Source: Citrobacter arsenatis
GTDB lineage: Bacteria; Pseudomonadota; Gammaproteobacteria; Enterobacterales; Enterobacteriaceae
Assembly: GCF_004353845.1 (NCBI RefSeq)
Contig: NZ_CP037864.1
Coordinates: forward strand, 1,922,001 to 1,986,000
Direction of reading: 5' to 3'
DNA length: 64,000 nt
In this document: positions 26,001-34,384 of the stretch, piece by piece
Numbering within the stretch: position 1 is the first letter of the stretch
Layout: each line of letters starts with the position of its first letter
Made by a program: the position numbers and the translations under genes
The notes under the pieces: model-generated
Databases searched by the model: none
Told to the model about the DNA's origin: nothing
Seen by the model: only the letters and a program-made list of their open reading frames with translations

Positions 26001-26997
26001 GCGCCGACAGCTTGATAGAAATGCCCGGCCCTTCATAAATACCGCGCCCGTTAGAGGCTTTCCCAATGGCGTGGATCGCCTGCTGGTATGAAACCATATA
26101 AGCCTGGGCATCGGCGGCGGTCAGGGCCGCTTCGCCCAGCATGTCATAAGAGTAGCGGAAGCCTTTTTCTTCCAGTTTACGGGCGTTAGCCAGCGCTTCG
26201 GCGATAGTCTCTCCGGTGACGAACTGCTCACCCATCAGGCGCATGGCCATATCGACGCCTTTACGCACCAGCGGTTCACCGCTCTTACCGATAATACGGT
26301 TGAGTGAGCGTGAGAGGCTGGCTTCGTTATGTGTAGAAACCAGACGACCGGTAAACAACAGCCCCCAGGTTGCCGCGTTGACAAACAGGGACGGGCTGCG
26401 TCCAATGTGTGACTGCCAGTTACCGTTACTGATTTTGTCGCGGATTAACGCATCGCGGGTCGCTTTATCTGGAATACGCAGCAGGGCTTCCGCCAGGCAC
26501 ATCAGCGCCACGCCTTCCTGTGAAGAAAGGGAGAATTCCTGCAATAAACCTTGTACCATCCCGGCGCGGCCGCTGGCGGTCTTCTGGTTACGCAGTTTGT
26601 CGGCCAGATCGTACGCCAGCTTGTGCGCTTGCTCAGCGATGGGTTGCGGTAGACGAGCCTGTTCCATCAGCATCGGCACGGCGTCGGTTTCGGCGCGGCG
26701 ATACGCGGCGGTAATAGCTGCGCGGGAAACGGACTGCGGCAGGATCTGTTCGGCAAACTCCAGGAAAGGCTGATGCGCTTCATTCTGCGGTGCGGTTGAC
26801 TCCTCACCCTCATTTGCGGCGCCCGCCAGCAGAGCCGGCAGTTCAGGAAGCGCGTCGTCATTTTCCAGTCTTTCGAGATAATTAAAGATGGCTTGTTTGA
26901 TCAGCCAATGTGGCGTGCGATCGATTCGTGATGCTGCTGTTTTAATACGCTCGCGAGTGGCGTCATCCAGCTTAACCCCCATCGTGGTGGTTCCCAT
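23035..26997 (-). CDS. putA: PutA, trifunctional proline catabolism enzyme and repressor
   Basis: 1320 residues. The N-terminal ribbon-helix-helix (about 1-50, TTMGVKLDDATRERIKTAAS) binds put operators. The proline dehydrogenase barrel (about 260-570) uses FAD and the respiratory quinone pool. The P5C dehydrogenase domain (about 650-1130) has the catalytic Glu in AETGGMNAMIV and the Cys in AFDSAGQRCSALRVL. A C-terminal domain completes the protein. Together it oxidises proline to glutamate; without proline it represses put. The start is ATG 26997. It diverges from putP. Confidence 0.97.
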   Translation of the reverse strand: MGTTTMGVKLDDATRERIKTAASRIDRTPHWLIKQAIFNYLERLENDDALPELPALLAGAANEGEESTAPQNEAHQPFLEFAEQILPQSVSRAAITAAYRRAETDAVPMLMEQARLPQPIAEQAHKLAYDLADKLRNQKTASGRAGMVQGLLQEFSLSSQEGVALMCLAEALLRIPDKATRDALIRDKISNGNWQSHIGRSPSLFVNAATWGLLFTGRLVSTHNEASLSRSLNRIIGKSGEPLVRKGVDMAMRLMGEQFVTGETIAEALANARKLEEKGFRYSYDMLGEAALTAADAQAYMVSYQQAIHAIGKASNGRGIYEGPGISIKLSALHPRYSRAQYDRVMDELYPRLKSLTLLARQYDIGINIDAEEADRLEISLDLLEKLCFEPELAGWNGIGFVIQAYQKRCPYVIDYLIDLATRSRRRLMIRLVKGAYWDSEIKRAQMDGLEGYPVYTRKVYTDVSYLACAKKLLAVPNLIYPQFATHNAHTLAAIYQLAGQNYYPGQYEFQCLHGMGEPLYEQVTGKVADGKLNRPCRIYAPVGTHETLLAYLVRRLLENGANTSFVNRIADTTLPLDELVACPVEAVEKLAQQEGQAGLPHPKIALPRDLYGKGRENSAGLDLANEHRLASLSSALLNSALQKWHAKPMLEHPVADGEMTPVVNPAEPKDIVGYVREATHSEVEQALQNAVNNAPIWFATPPQERAAILHRAAVLMEGQMQQLIGILVREAGKTFSNAIAEVREAVDFLHYYAGQVRDDFDNETHRPLGPVVCISPWNFPLAIFSGQIAAALAAGNSVLAKPAEQTPLIAAQGIAILLEAGVPPGVVQLLPGQGETVGAQLTSDERVRGVMFTGSTEVATLLQRNIATRLDAQGRPIPLIAETGGMNAMIVDSSALTEQVVVDVLASAFDSAGQRCSALRVLCLQDDVADHTLKMLRGAMAECRMGNPGRLTTDIGPVIDEEAKANIERHIQTMRAKGRPVFQAARENSDDAREWQTGTFIAPTLIELESFDELQKEVFGPVLHVVRYTRNNLGSLIEQINASGYGLTLGVHTRIDETIAQVTGSAHVGNLYVNRNMVGAVVGVQPFGGEGLSGTGPKAGGPLYLYRLLANRPENALGITLARQDADYPVDAQLKAALVQPLEALSEWATDRPSLRALCQQFGELAQAGTQRLLPGPTGERNTWTLLPRERVLCIADDEQDALVQVAAVTSVGSLILWPDDAFHRDLAKRLPGAVSGRIQFAKADNITTQPFDAVIFHGDSDQLRALCEAVAAREGAIVSVQGFARGESNILLERLYIERSLSVNTAAAGGNASLMTIG

Positions 26998-27057
26998 GCC
27001 GTTTACTCCTGTTGTACTGAAATACGGGTCTGATAGTTACCGAGAAATATCTACTAT

Positions 27058-27075
27058 GTTGCAACTTTGTGCAAC
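27058..27075. promoter_or_regulatory. PutA operators, first pair
   Basis: GTTGCAAC (27058-27065) and TGCAAC (27070-27075) contain the PutA ribbon-helix-helix target GTTGCA, in both orientations for the first. They lie 61-78 bases upstream of the putA start codon. Confidence 0.8.
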
Positions 27076-27201
27076 CGTGTTAAATGTGACTTGGTTTGCA
27101 AGCTTGGAAATGAATGAAATGTTAATAAATTTGATCGTTATGAAAGGGGCTGTAAAAAATGCCGAATCTTTTTCTCTGCGGTAGTTAACACTTTTAAAAG
27201 G

Positions 27202-27232
27202 TGCAACCGAAAAAAGTGTGAGAGAGTGCAAC
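27202..27232. promoter_or_regulatory. PutA operators, second pair
   Basis: Two further TGCAAC sites (27202-27207 and 27227-27232), 25 bases apart. With the first pair they give four or five operators over 175 bases, like the put control region in E. coli. The remaining part of 26998-27419 has no gene I can support. Confidence 0.75.
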
Positions 27233-27419
27233 CTACAGAAAAATGCTATCTACTCTGGATTAAATTTGATGTAAATGATGTGTTAAATCGATTGTGAATA
27301 ACCATCGCTTCCGGCAGGATACGGTCGCCCTGGTAAACATAGATATCTTTGCCACGTTCCGGCAGGGTAATAAAACGGCAAGCCACGGCATTGCTGATAC
27401 ATAATTTTGGAGAGTTTTG

Positions 27420-28928
27420 ATGGCTATTAGCACACCGATGTTAGTGACATTCTGTGTCTATATTTTTGGCATGATATTGATAGGGTTTATTGCATGGCGT
27501 TCAACCAAAAACTTTGACGATTACATTCTTGGTGGACGCAGTCTGGGTCCATTCGTGACCGCGTTATCCGCCGGGGCATCTGACATGAGCGGCTGGTTAC
27601 TGATGGGTCTGCCTGGCGCGATTTTCCTGTCGGGCATTTCAGAGAGCTGGATCGCCATCGGCCTTATTTTGGGCGCATGGATCAACTGGAAGCTGGTGGC
27701 CGGACGTTTACGCGTACATACCGAATATAATAATAATGCGCTGACGTTACCGGATTACTTTACCGGTCGCTTTGAAGATAAAAGCCGAATTCTGCGTATT
27801 ATCTCCGCGCTGGTTATTCTGCTGTTTTTCACCATCTATTGTGCCTCAGGGATTGTGGCAGGGGCGCGTCTGTTTGAAAGCACCTTTGGCATGAGCTATG
27901 AAACAGCGCTGTGGGCGGGGGCGGCCGCGACGATCATTTATACCTTTATTGGTGGTTTCCTTGCTGTTAGCTGGACCGATACCGTCCAGGCCAGCCTGAT
28001 GATCTTTGCTCTGATCCTGACGCCGGTAATGGTCATTATTGGCGTGGGTGGATTTGAAGATTCGCTGGAAGTGATTAAACAAAAGAGCATTGAGAACGTG
28101 GACATGTTCAAAGGGCTGAATTTTGTTGCCATCATTTCGCTAATGGGCTGGGGTCTGGGCTACTTTGGTCAGCCACATATTCTGGCGCGCTTTATGGCGG
28201 CAGATTCTCACCATAGCATCGTTCATGCTCGCCGTATCAGTATGACCTGGATGATCCTGTGTCTGGCAGGTGCCGTGGCCGTGGGCTTCTTCGGTATTGC
28301 TTACTTTAACAACAACCCACAGCTTGCCGGGGCCGTTAACCAGAACGCCGAGCGTGTGTTTATTGAACTGGCGCAAATCCTGTTCAACCCGTGGATTGCC
28401 GGTATCCTGCTGTCTGCGATCCTTGCTGCGGTTATGTCAACCCTGAGCTGCCAGCTGCTGGTGTGCTCCAGCGCAATCACCGAAGATTTGTACAAAGCGT
28501 TCCTGCGTAAAAATGCCAGCCAGAACGAGCTGGTATGGATTGGTCGCATCATGGTGCTGGTCGTAGCGCTGGTGTCCATCGCGCTGGCGGCGAACCCGGA
28601 GAACCGCGTGCTGGGTCTGGTAAGCTACGCCTGGGCGGGCTTTGGTGCGGCGTTTGGTCCGGTGGTTCTGTTCTCCGTAATGTGGTCGCGTATGACCCGC
28701 AATGGCGCGTTGGCAGGGATGATCATCGGTGCGGTGACGGTAATCGTCTGGAAGCAGTTTGCCTGGTTGGGGCTGTATGAAATTATCCCAGGCTTTATTT
28801 TCGGCAGCATCGGTATTGTGGTCTTCAGCCTGTTGGGTAAAGCACCTTCAGCCGCGATGCAGCAGCGATTTGCCGAGGCTGATGCGCATTATCACTCAGC
28901 TCCACCATCGCGTTTACAGGCAGAATAA
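27420..28928 (+). CDS. putP: PutP, sodium/proline symporter
   Basis: 502 residues with about thirteen membrane segments, a solute:sodium symporter family member with the LeuT fold. Family signatures are visible: GGRSLGPFVTALSAGASDMSG (about 40-60) and GWGLGYFGQPHILARFMA near residue 245. It imports proline with sodium for PutA. ATG 27420 follows TTGGAGAG; a TTG one codon upstream was not chosen. Transcription is controlled by PutA at the shared divergent region. Confidence 0.96.
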   Translation: MAISTPMLVTFCVYIFGMILIGFIAWRSTKNFDDYILGGRSLGPFVTALSAGASDMSGWLLMGLPGAIFLSGISESWIAIGLILGAWINWKLVAGRLRVHTEYNNNALTLPDYFTGRFEDKSRILRIISALVILLFFTIYCASGIVAGARLFESTFGMSYETALWAGAAATIIYTFIGGFLAVSWTDTVQASLMIFALILTPVMVIIGVGGFEDSLEVIKQKSIENVDMFKGLNFVAIISLMGWGLGYFGQPHILARFMAADSHHSIVHARRISMTWMILCLAGAVAVGFFGIAYFNNNPQLAGAVNQNAERVFIELAQILFNPWIAGILLSAILAAVMSTLSCQLLVCSSAITEDLYKAFLRKNASQNELVWIGRIMVLVVALVSIALAANPENRVLGLVSYAWAGFGAAFGPVVLFSVMWSRMTRNGALAGMIIGAVTVIVWKQFAWLGLYEIIPGFIFGSIGIVVFSLLGKAPSAAMQQRFAEADAHYHSAPPSRLQAE

Positions 28929-28944
28929 TCTGCCGCTGTCTTCA

Positions 28945-28969
28945 AGCCCGCCGCGTGCGGGCTTTTTTT
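28945..28969 (+). terminator. Terminator of putP
   Basis: AGCCCGC-CGCGT-GCGGGCT with a 7-base-pair stem and seven T's, 17 bases after the putP stop. Confidence 0.93.
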
Positions 28970-29066
28970 ATTGCCCGCGCCGTAAACCCGTCATAACCGT
29001 TACCCGCCTAACATTTTACATTCAGTCATCATTCTCAAAACATTCTGCTTGAGTTTTTCTTTGCTG

Positions 29067-29085
29067 TAATGATAATCACTATCAC
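29067..29085 (+). promoter_or_regulatory. Fur box upstream of efeU
   Basis: TAATGATAATCACTATCAC is a close match to the 19-base Fur consensus (GATAATGATAATCATTATC). It lies 58 bases before the efeU start and implies iron repression of efeUOB. Confidence 0.85.
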
Positions 29086-29142
29086 TGTAATTTACTTTTC
29101 TTTTCATCAATTGACTGAGAATAACGTTTAAGGGTTCTTCGC

Positions 29143-29976
29143 ATGTTTGTTCCATTTCTAATTATGTTGCGCGAAGGGTTAGAGGCCGCGCTGATTGTCA
29201 GCCTGATTGCCAGCTACCTGAAACGGACTCAGCGTGGTCGATGGATTGGTGTGATGTGGATTGGTGTTCTGCTGGCTGCGGCGTTATGCCTGGCGTTAGG
29301 GGTTTTCATCAACGAAACCACCGGTGAATTTCCGCAAAAAGAACAGGAGCTGTTTGAAGGCATCGTGGCGGTCATTGCCGTGGTGATCCTCACCTGGATG
29401 GTGTTCTGGATGCGTAAAGTTTCGCGCAACGTCAAAGTCCAGTTGGAACAGGCTGTCGATAACGCGTTGCAACGCGGCAACCATCACGGCTGGGCGCTGG
29501 TGATGATGGTCTTTTTTGCCGTTGCCCGCGAAGGGCTGGAATCGGTGTTCTTCCTGCTGGCGGCGTTCCAGCAGGATGTAGGCATCTGGCCGCCGTTAGG
29601 CGCGATGCTGGGACTGGCTACCGCAGTGGTACTGGGTTACCTGATTTACCTTGGCGGTATTCGCCTCAACCTCGGGGCATTTTTTAAATGGACCAGCCTG
29701 TTCATTTTGCTGGTGGCCGCCGGTCTTGCCGCTGGGGCCATCCGCGCCTTCCACGAAGCCGGGTTGTGGAATCATTTTCAGGATATGGCGTTTGACCTGA
29801 GCAGCGTGCTGTCGACACATTCGCTGTTTGGCACATTGATGGAAGGCATTTTTGGCTATCAGGAAGCGCCAAGCGTTAGTGAAGTCGCTGTCTGGTTTAT
29901 CTACCTGATTCCGGCGTTGATTATGTTTGCGCTACCGCCGCGTTCAGGCACTACGGCATCGCGTACCGCACCTTGA
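29143..29976 (+). CDS. efeU: EfeU, high-affinity ferrous iron permease
   Basis: 277 residues with seven hydrophobic segments, of the OFeT/Ftr1 family. Two REXXE iron-binding motifs are intact: REGLEA near residue 10 and REGLES near residue 129. With EfeO and EfeB it takes up Fe(II) at low pH. Unlike the frameshifted efeU of E. coli K-12, this gene is open along its whole length. ATG 29143 follows TAAGGGTTC. Confidence 0.94.
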   Translation: MFVPFLIMLREGLEAALIVSLIASYLKRTQRGRWIGVMWIGVLLAAALCLALGVFINETTGEFPQKEQELFEGIVAVIAVVILTWMVFWMRKVSRNVKVQLEQAVDNALQRGNHHGWALVMMVFFAVAREGLESVFFLLAAFQQDVGIWPPLGAMLGLATAVVLGYLIYLGGIRLNLGAFFKWTSLFILLVAAGLAAGAIRAFHEAGLWNHFQDMAFDLSSVLSTHSLFGTLMEGIFGYQEAPSVSEVAVWFIYLIPALIMFALPPRSGTTASRTAP

Positions 29977-30033
29977 TAAAAACGCGATGCAGAATACTTT
30001 TTAGTTACAACATACTTATTTATAGGGCAGGTT

Positions 30034-31161
30034 ATGACGTTTAATTTTCGCCGTAGTGCGCTGCAGTTGGGTATTGCCGCGCTGTTTGCATCCGCTTTTT
30101 CTGCACAAGCCGCTGATATTCCGCAGGTGAAAGTCACGGTTAACGACAAACAGTGTGAGCCGATGACGATCACGGTTAATGCCGGGAAAACGCAGTTCAT
30201 CATCCAGAACCACAGCCAGAAAGCGCTGGAGTGGGAAATTCTCAAAGGCGTCATGGTGGTTGAAGAGCGCGAAAACATTGCGCCAGGATTTAGCCAGAAA
30301 ATGACGGCTAACCTGCAGCCAGGCGAATATGATATGACCTGCGGTTTGTTAACCAATCCGAAAGGTAAACTGATCGTAAAAGGTAGCGCAACGGCGGATG
30401 CCGCGCAGAGTGATGCTCTGCTGAGCCTGGGGGGTGCGATTACCGAATATAAAGCCTATGTGACAGCAGAGACTGCGCAACTGGTAGCGGGTACCAAAGC
30501 CTTCACCGATGCGATTAAAGCCGGTGATGTGGAAAAAGCAAAATCCCTGTATGCGCCAACCCGTCAGCATTATGAGCGTATTGAACCGATTGCTGAACTG
30601 TTTTCCGATCTCGATGGCAGCATCGATGCGCGTGAAGATGATTACGAACAAAAAGCTGCCGATCCGAAATTCACCGGCTTCCACCGTCTGGAGAAAGCGC
30701 TATTTGGCGACAATACCACCAAAGGTATGGACAAGTATGCCGACCAACTAAACAGTGATGTTCTTGACCTGCAAACGCGTATTAGCGAGCTGGCTTTCCC
30801 ACCGTCTAAAGTGGTTGGCGGGGCGGCAGGGCTGATTGAAGAAGTCGCTGCCAGCAAAATCAGCGGAGAAGAAGATCGCTACAGCCATACCGATCTGTGG
30901 GATTTCCAGGCCAACGTCGATGGTGCGCAGAAAATTGTCGATCTCCTGCGTCCTCAGTTACAAAAATCCAATGCAGAGCTGCTGGCGAAGGTAGATGCGA
31001 ACTTCAAAAAGGTCGATACCATTCTGAGCAAGTACCGTACCAAAGACGGCTTTGAAACCTATGACAAACTGACCGATGCCGATCGTAATGCGCTGAAAGG
31101 GCCGATCACGACGCTGGCGGAAGACTTGTCGCAATTACGCGGTGTTCTGGGTCTGGATTAA
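30034..31161 (+). CDS. efeO: EfeO, periplasmic iron uptake protein
   Basis: 375 residues with a signal peptide (ending AQA-A). The N-terminal cupredoxin-like domain (about 27-120) has ICwith a conserved cysteine pattern QCEPM and MTCGLL. The C-terminal M75/imelysin-like domain carries the HXXE motif in FHRLEKALFG (about residue 210). It binds and passes iron to EfeU. It lies 57 bases after efeU and five bases before efeB. Confidence 0.94.
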   Translation: MTFNFRRSALQLGIAALFASAFSAQAADIPQVKVTVNDKQCEPMTITVNAGKTQFIIQNHSQKALEWEILKGVMVVEERENIAPGFSQKMTANLQPGEYDMTCGLLTNPKGKLIVKGSATADAAQSDALLSLGGAITEYKAYVTAETAQLVAGTKAFTDAIKAGDVEKAKSLYAPTRQHYERIEPIAELFSDLDGSIDAREDDYEQKAADPKFTGFHRLEKALFGDNTTKGMDKYADQLNSDVLDLQTRISELAFPPSKVVGGAAGLIEEVAASKISGEEDRYSHTDLWDFQANVDGAQKIVDLLRPQLQKSNAELLAKVDANFKKVDTILSKYRTKDGFETYDKLTDADRNALKGPITTLAEDLSQLRGVLGLD

Positions 31162-31166
31162 GCACT

Positions 31167-32450
31167 ATGCAGCAAGATAATGAAAACGGCGTGAGCGAAC
31201 CGTCACGCCGACGTTTACTGAAAGGGATGGGGGCCCTGGGTGGGGCGCTGGCGCTGGCGGGTGGGTGCCCGGTTGCCCACGCGCAAAAACCACAAAGCGC
31301 GCCGGGCACGCTGTCCCCTGATGCACGTAGTGAAGCGCAGCCGTTTTATGGCCAGCATCAGGCGGGGATCCTGACGCCGCAGCAGGCATCGATGATGCTG
31401 GTGGCATTCGATGTTCTCGCCAGCGATAAGGCCGATCTTGAGCGTTTGTTCCGATTGCTGACCAACCGATTTGCGTTTCTGACTACCGGCGGGCCGGCGC
31501 CGGATACGCCGAATCCGCGGTTACCGCCGATGGATTCCGGTATCCTCGGTGCATACATTGCGCCAGACAACCTGACGATGACGTTGTCGGTCGGCTCATC
31601 GCTGTTCGATGAACGTTATGGCCTGAAATCGCAGATGCCGAAAAAGCTGCAAAAAATGACCCGCTTCCCGAATGATTCACTGGATGCGGCGCTGTGTCAT
31701 GGTGATGTGCTGCTGCAGATTTGTGCCAACACCCAGGACACCGTCATCCACGCGCTACGCGATATCATTAAACATACGCCCGATCTCCTCAGCGTACGCT
31801 GGAAACGTGAAGGTTTTATTTCCGACCACGCCGCGCGCAGCAAAGGCAAAGAGACCCCGGTCAATTTGCTTGGCTTTAAGGACGGTACCGCGAATCCGGA
31901 CGCGACGGATGCGAAGTTGATGCAGGATGTGGTGTGGGTTACGGATGGGCAGGGTGAACCTGCCTGGGCGCAAGGCGGAAGCTATCAGGCCGTCAGGCTC
32001 ATTCAGTTCCGTGTTGAGTTCTGGGATCGTACACCGCTGAAAGAGCAGCAAACGATTTTTGGTCGCGATAAACACACTGGCGCGCCGTTGGGTATGCAAC
32101 ATGAGCACGATGTGCCTGACTATGCCAGCGATCCTGAAGGTGAGGTGATTGCGCTCGACAGTCATATCCGCCTGGCGAATCCGCGCACGAAAGAGACCGA
32201 CTCCAGCTTGATGATGCGCCGTGGCTACAGCTATTCGCTCGGTGTAACCAATTCCGGCCAGCTGGATATGGGACTGTTGTTTGTCTGCTATCAACACGAT
32301 CTGGAAAAAGGCTTTTTGGCGGTGCAGAAACGCCTGAACGGTGAAGCGCTGGAAGAGTATGTCAAACCGATTGGTGGGGGATACTTCTTTGCTTTGCCGG
32401 GCGTCGAAACCGCAGATCATTATCTGGGGCAGTCCCTGCTCGAAGCCTGA
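31167..32450 (+). CDS. efeB: EfeB, Tat-exported DyP-type haem peroxidase
   Basis: 427 residues. A twin-arginine signal is clear (SRRRLLKGMGALGGALALAG, cleavage after AHA). The DyP motif GXXDG is present as GFKDGTANP (about residue 233). The haem-ligand region is probably the histidine in DSHIRLANPR near residue 330. It oxidises Fe(II) or recovers iron from haem in the periplasm and works with EfeUO. ATG 31167 lies five bases after the efeO stop. Confidence 0.95.
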   Translation: MQQDNENGVSEPSRRRLLKGMGALGGALALAGGCPVAHAQKPQSAPGTLSPDARSEAQPFYGQHQAGILTPQQASMMLVAFDVLASDKADLERLFRLLTNRFAFLTTGGPAPDTPNPRLPPMDSGILGAYIAPDNLTMTLSVGSSLFDERYGLKSQMPKKLQKMTRFPNDSLDAALCHGDVLLQICANTQDTVIHALRDIIKHTPDLLSVRWKREGFISDHAARSKGKETPVNLLGFKDGTANPDATDAKLMQDVVWVTDGQGEPAWAQGGSYQAVRLIQFRVEFWDRTPLKEQQTIFGRDKHTGAPLGMQHEHDVPDYASDPEGEVIALDSHIRLANPRTKETDSSLMMRRGYSYSLGVTNSGQLDMGLLFVCYQHDLEKGFLAVQKRLNGEALEEYVKPIGGGYFFALPGVETADHYLGQSLLEA

Positions 32451-32457
32451 TGATGAT

Positions 32458-32480
32458 GCCCCGTTGTAAAGCGGGGCTTT
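32458..32480 (+). terminator. Terminator of efeUOB
   Basis: GCCCCG and CGGGGC pair around an eight-base loop and are followed by TTTT, eight bases after the efeB stop. Confidence 0.85.
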
Positions 32481-32697
32481 TCCTGACATCTTGATGAATG
32501 AACAAATTATTTTTTATGATCGGTATGGGACTGAAATAATTCTGTCATCTCTGGGCAAGAAACTGTCTCTGGTGATAAGATAGAATTTAAGTTAATGGCA
32601 AGTAAAAATATTGTTGCATTAACGAAGGGTTATGATGTACTTATAAGTAATAGCGGTAGTTCCCGGCGGTGATAGTCGTTCACTATGGAGATCGCGA

Positions 32698-32994
32698 ATG
32701 GAAAAGTCCTGTATTGGACACGTTTTTCACAGTAACAGCAGTACCTTACGCGGACGTTTCTCTTCCGGTAGCCACCTCGTCACCGCTAAATCTCTCTCTC
32801 ATTCACTTCTTATCCTTGTTACTGACGCCCTGCTCGGTGCGCGTAGCCGTGTGTGGCGTCTTATCCGAAAGCAAGCAATGGCTTACAAGGAAGCCAACCC
32901 TCAGATGTTCGTGCGCATAATCGTGCCGCCAACGGCGCGTGTGATGTATACCTACAACTCAAGGTGCTATCCATGGGAAGACAAAAAGCAGTGA
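32698..32994 (+). CDS. Possible upstream ORF overlapping the phoH start
   Basis: 98 codons from ATG 32698, preceded by a GGAGATCG stretch, in a different frame from phoH and overlapping its first 22 bases. The product shows no recognised domain; it is basic and ends in PWEDKKQ. It could be a leader peptide coupling translation to phoH, the shifted N-terminus of a longer PhoH, or chance. The rest of the 522-base gap 32451-32972 holds the presumed promoter; a full Pho box was not found. Confidence 0.3.
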   Translation: MEKSCIGHVFHSNSSTLRGRFSSGSHLVTAKSLSHSLLILVTDALLGARSRVWRLIRKQAMAYKEANPQMFVRIIVPPTARVMYTYNSRCYPWEDKKQ

Positions 32995-33761
32995 TCAAAG
33001 CTCGTCGTGAAGCAAAACGTGTGCTGAGGCGGGATTCGCGTAGTCATAAACAACGTGAAGATGAATCGGTCACCTCGCTTGTGCAGATGGGCGGCGTAGA
33101 AGCGATCGGTATGGCGCGTGACAGTCGCGACGCCACGCCAATCACGGCGCGAAATGAAGCTCAGGCGCACTACCTGAATGCTATCGAGAGTAAACAGCTG
33201 ATCTTCGCCACCGGTGAGGCCGGGTGCGGTAAAACCTGGATCAGCGCGGCAAAAGCAGCAGAGGCCCTGATCCACAAAGACGTGGACAGGATCATTGTAA
33301 CCCGTCCAGTTCTGCAAGCTGATGAAGACCTCGGCTTCTTACCTGGGGATGTTTCCGAGAAGTTTGCTCCCTATTTTCGTCCAGTGTATGACGTGCTGGT
33401 GAAACGTCTGGGAGCCTCCTTCATGCAGTATTGCCTGCGACCTGAGATTGGTAAGGTGGAAATCGCGCCGTTCGCCTATATGCGTGGACGTACATTTGAA
33501 AATGCAGTGGTCATTCTTGACGAGGCTCAGAACGTCACTGCTGCGCAAATGAAGATGTTTTTAACCCGCCTCGGGGAGAATGTGACGGTGATTGTGAATG
33601 GGGATGTGACCCAGTGCGATCTACCTGCCCACGTTCGCTCAGGGCTTAGCGATGCGCTGGCCCGTTTCGAAGAAGATGATATGGTTGGGATTGTTCGTTT
33701 CAATAAAGACGATTGCGTCCGCTCTGCGCTCTGTCAGCGGACGCTCAACGCTTACAACTGA
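32973..33761 (+). CDS. phoH: PhoH, phosphate-starvation-inducible ATPase
   Basis: 262 residues from ATG 32973, after AAGGTG. It is a P-loop protein: Walker A is GEAGCGKTW (about residue 80) and Walker B is VVILDEAQN near residue 180. The family is linked to RNA metabolism in phosphate starvation; the exact role is unclear. The N-terminus is strongly basic (GRQKAVIKARREAKRVLRRD). An in-frame ATG at 32853 would add 40 residues of low-quality sequence and was not chosen. Confidence 0.92.
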   Translation: MGRQKAVIKARREAKRVLRRDSRSHKQREDESVTSLVQMGGVEAIGMARDSRDATPITARNEAQAHYLNAIESKQLIFATGEAGCGKTWISAAKAAEALIHKDVDRIIVTRPVLQADEDLGFLPGDVSEKFAPYFRPVYDVLVKRLGASFMQYCLRPEIGKVEIAPFAYMRGRTFENAVVILDEAQNVTAAQMKMFLTRLGENVTVIVNGDVTQCDLPAHVRSGLSDALARFEEDDMVGIVRFNKDDCVRSALCQRTLNAYN

Positions 33762-33780
33762 TAAGTACTCCGTCTTCAAG

Positions 33781-33799
33781 GCCCGGGAAACCGGGCTTT
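33781..33799 (+). terminator. Terminator of phoH
   Basis: GCCCGG-GAAA-CCGGGC with a GAAA tetraloop, followed by TTTGTTATTT. Confidence 0.75.
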
Positions 33800-33818
33800 G
33801 TTATTTGACGCCAGCACA

Positions 33819-34187
33819 TTACTTTTTTTTGCTGCTCCAGTAGTTGATACAGGCCTGGTCAAACAACTGGTTGTTTTCATCTATTTTCTTTAATGCTTGT
33901 ATCAGAAAGGTCAGCAGGTCATCTTTATAAATCCCGCCTGTCGTCACTTGTTTTCGTAAGATCCCAGTGCTGGTGTAGGTTTTTTTAATGGTGACATTAT
34001 GCCTGATGTTGCAAACGACCGTTCGTTGATGCTCTTCGTAGAATCGGCTGTCAGGATCGAAAAACGTATTTATTTCATTCGGAGTTCTTTTGAGTAATTT
34101 TCGTGAGAAAACCATTAAGGGAATAAATCCTGCTTCGTCTGCCTGCGACATGATCTCATCAAGCAAAGCTCCTTCTGTATCTAACAT
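33819..34187 (-). CDS. Hypothetical protein of unknown family
   Basis: 122 residues that I do not recognise. It is hydrophilic, without a signal or membrane segment. Notable parts are an acidic N-terminus, a stretch KLLKRTPNEINTFFDPDSRF in the middle and a basic end (WSSKKK). The ATG at 34187 is preceded on its strand by AGGAATATAAGG, which supports translation. It lies with the emrE homologue in the place where E. coli has pgaABCD and dgcT. Base composition is more AT-rich than its neighbours, which suggests transfer. Confidence 0.55.
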   Translation of the reverse strand: MLDTEGALLDEIMSQADEAGFIPLMVFSRKLLKRTPNEINTFFDPDSRFYEEHQRTVVCNIRHNVTIKKTYTSTGILRKQVTTGGIYKDDLLTFLIQALKKIDENNQLFDQACINYWSSKKK

Positions 34188-34384
34188 GGCCTTATATTCC
34201 TGATCCCATGAGAACGCGGTTGTTACAGCATAAGAGTGGTTTAATTAATGCGCAACGGGCTGGAGATGCTTATGTACTGGCCTGAATGTGAGCATCGTCT
34301 TAATACTCTTTATGATTAGGGCAAACGTAGACGTGGTTTAAAACCCTCCTCACGAGGCTCCTGTCCGATTCTCTTTCCAGAGTA

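Noticed and set aside
25360..26091. 243-codon frame antisense to putA
   Set aside because: Shadow of the high-GC putA coding frame; no start signal and no independent conservation expected.
32541..32571. Possible Pho box upstream of phoH
   Set aside because: CTGTCAT is followed by a second CTGTC, but the spacing is about 21 bases, not the 11-base repeat of a real Pho box.
34260..34384. Possible riboswitch near the emrE homologue
   Set aside because: It lies downstream of the gene on its strand, and no guanidine-riboswitch core was seen upstream of its start.
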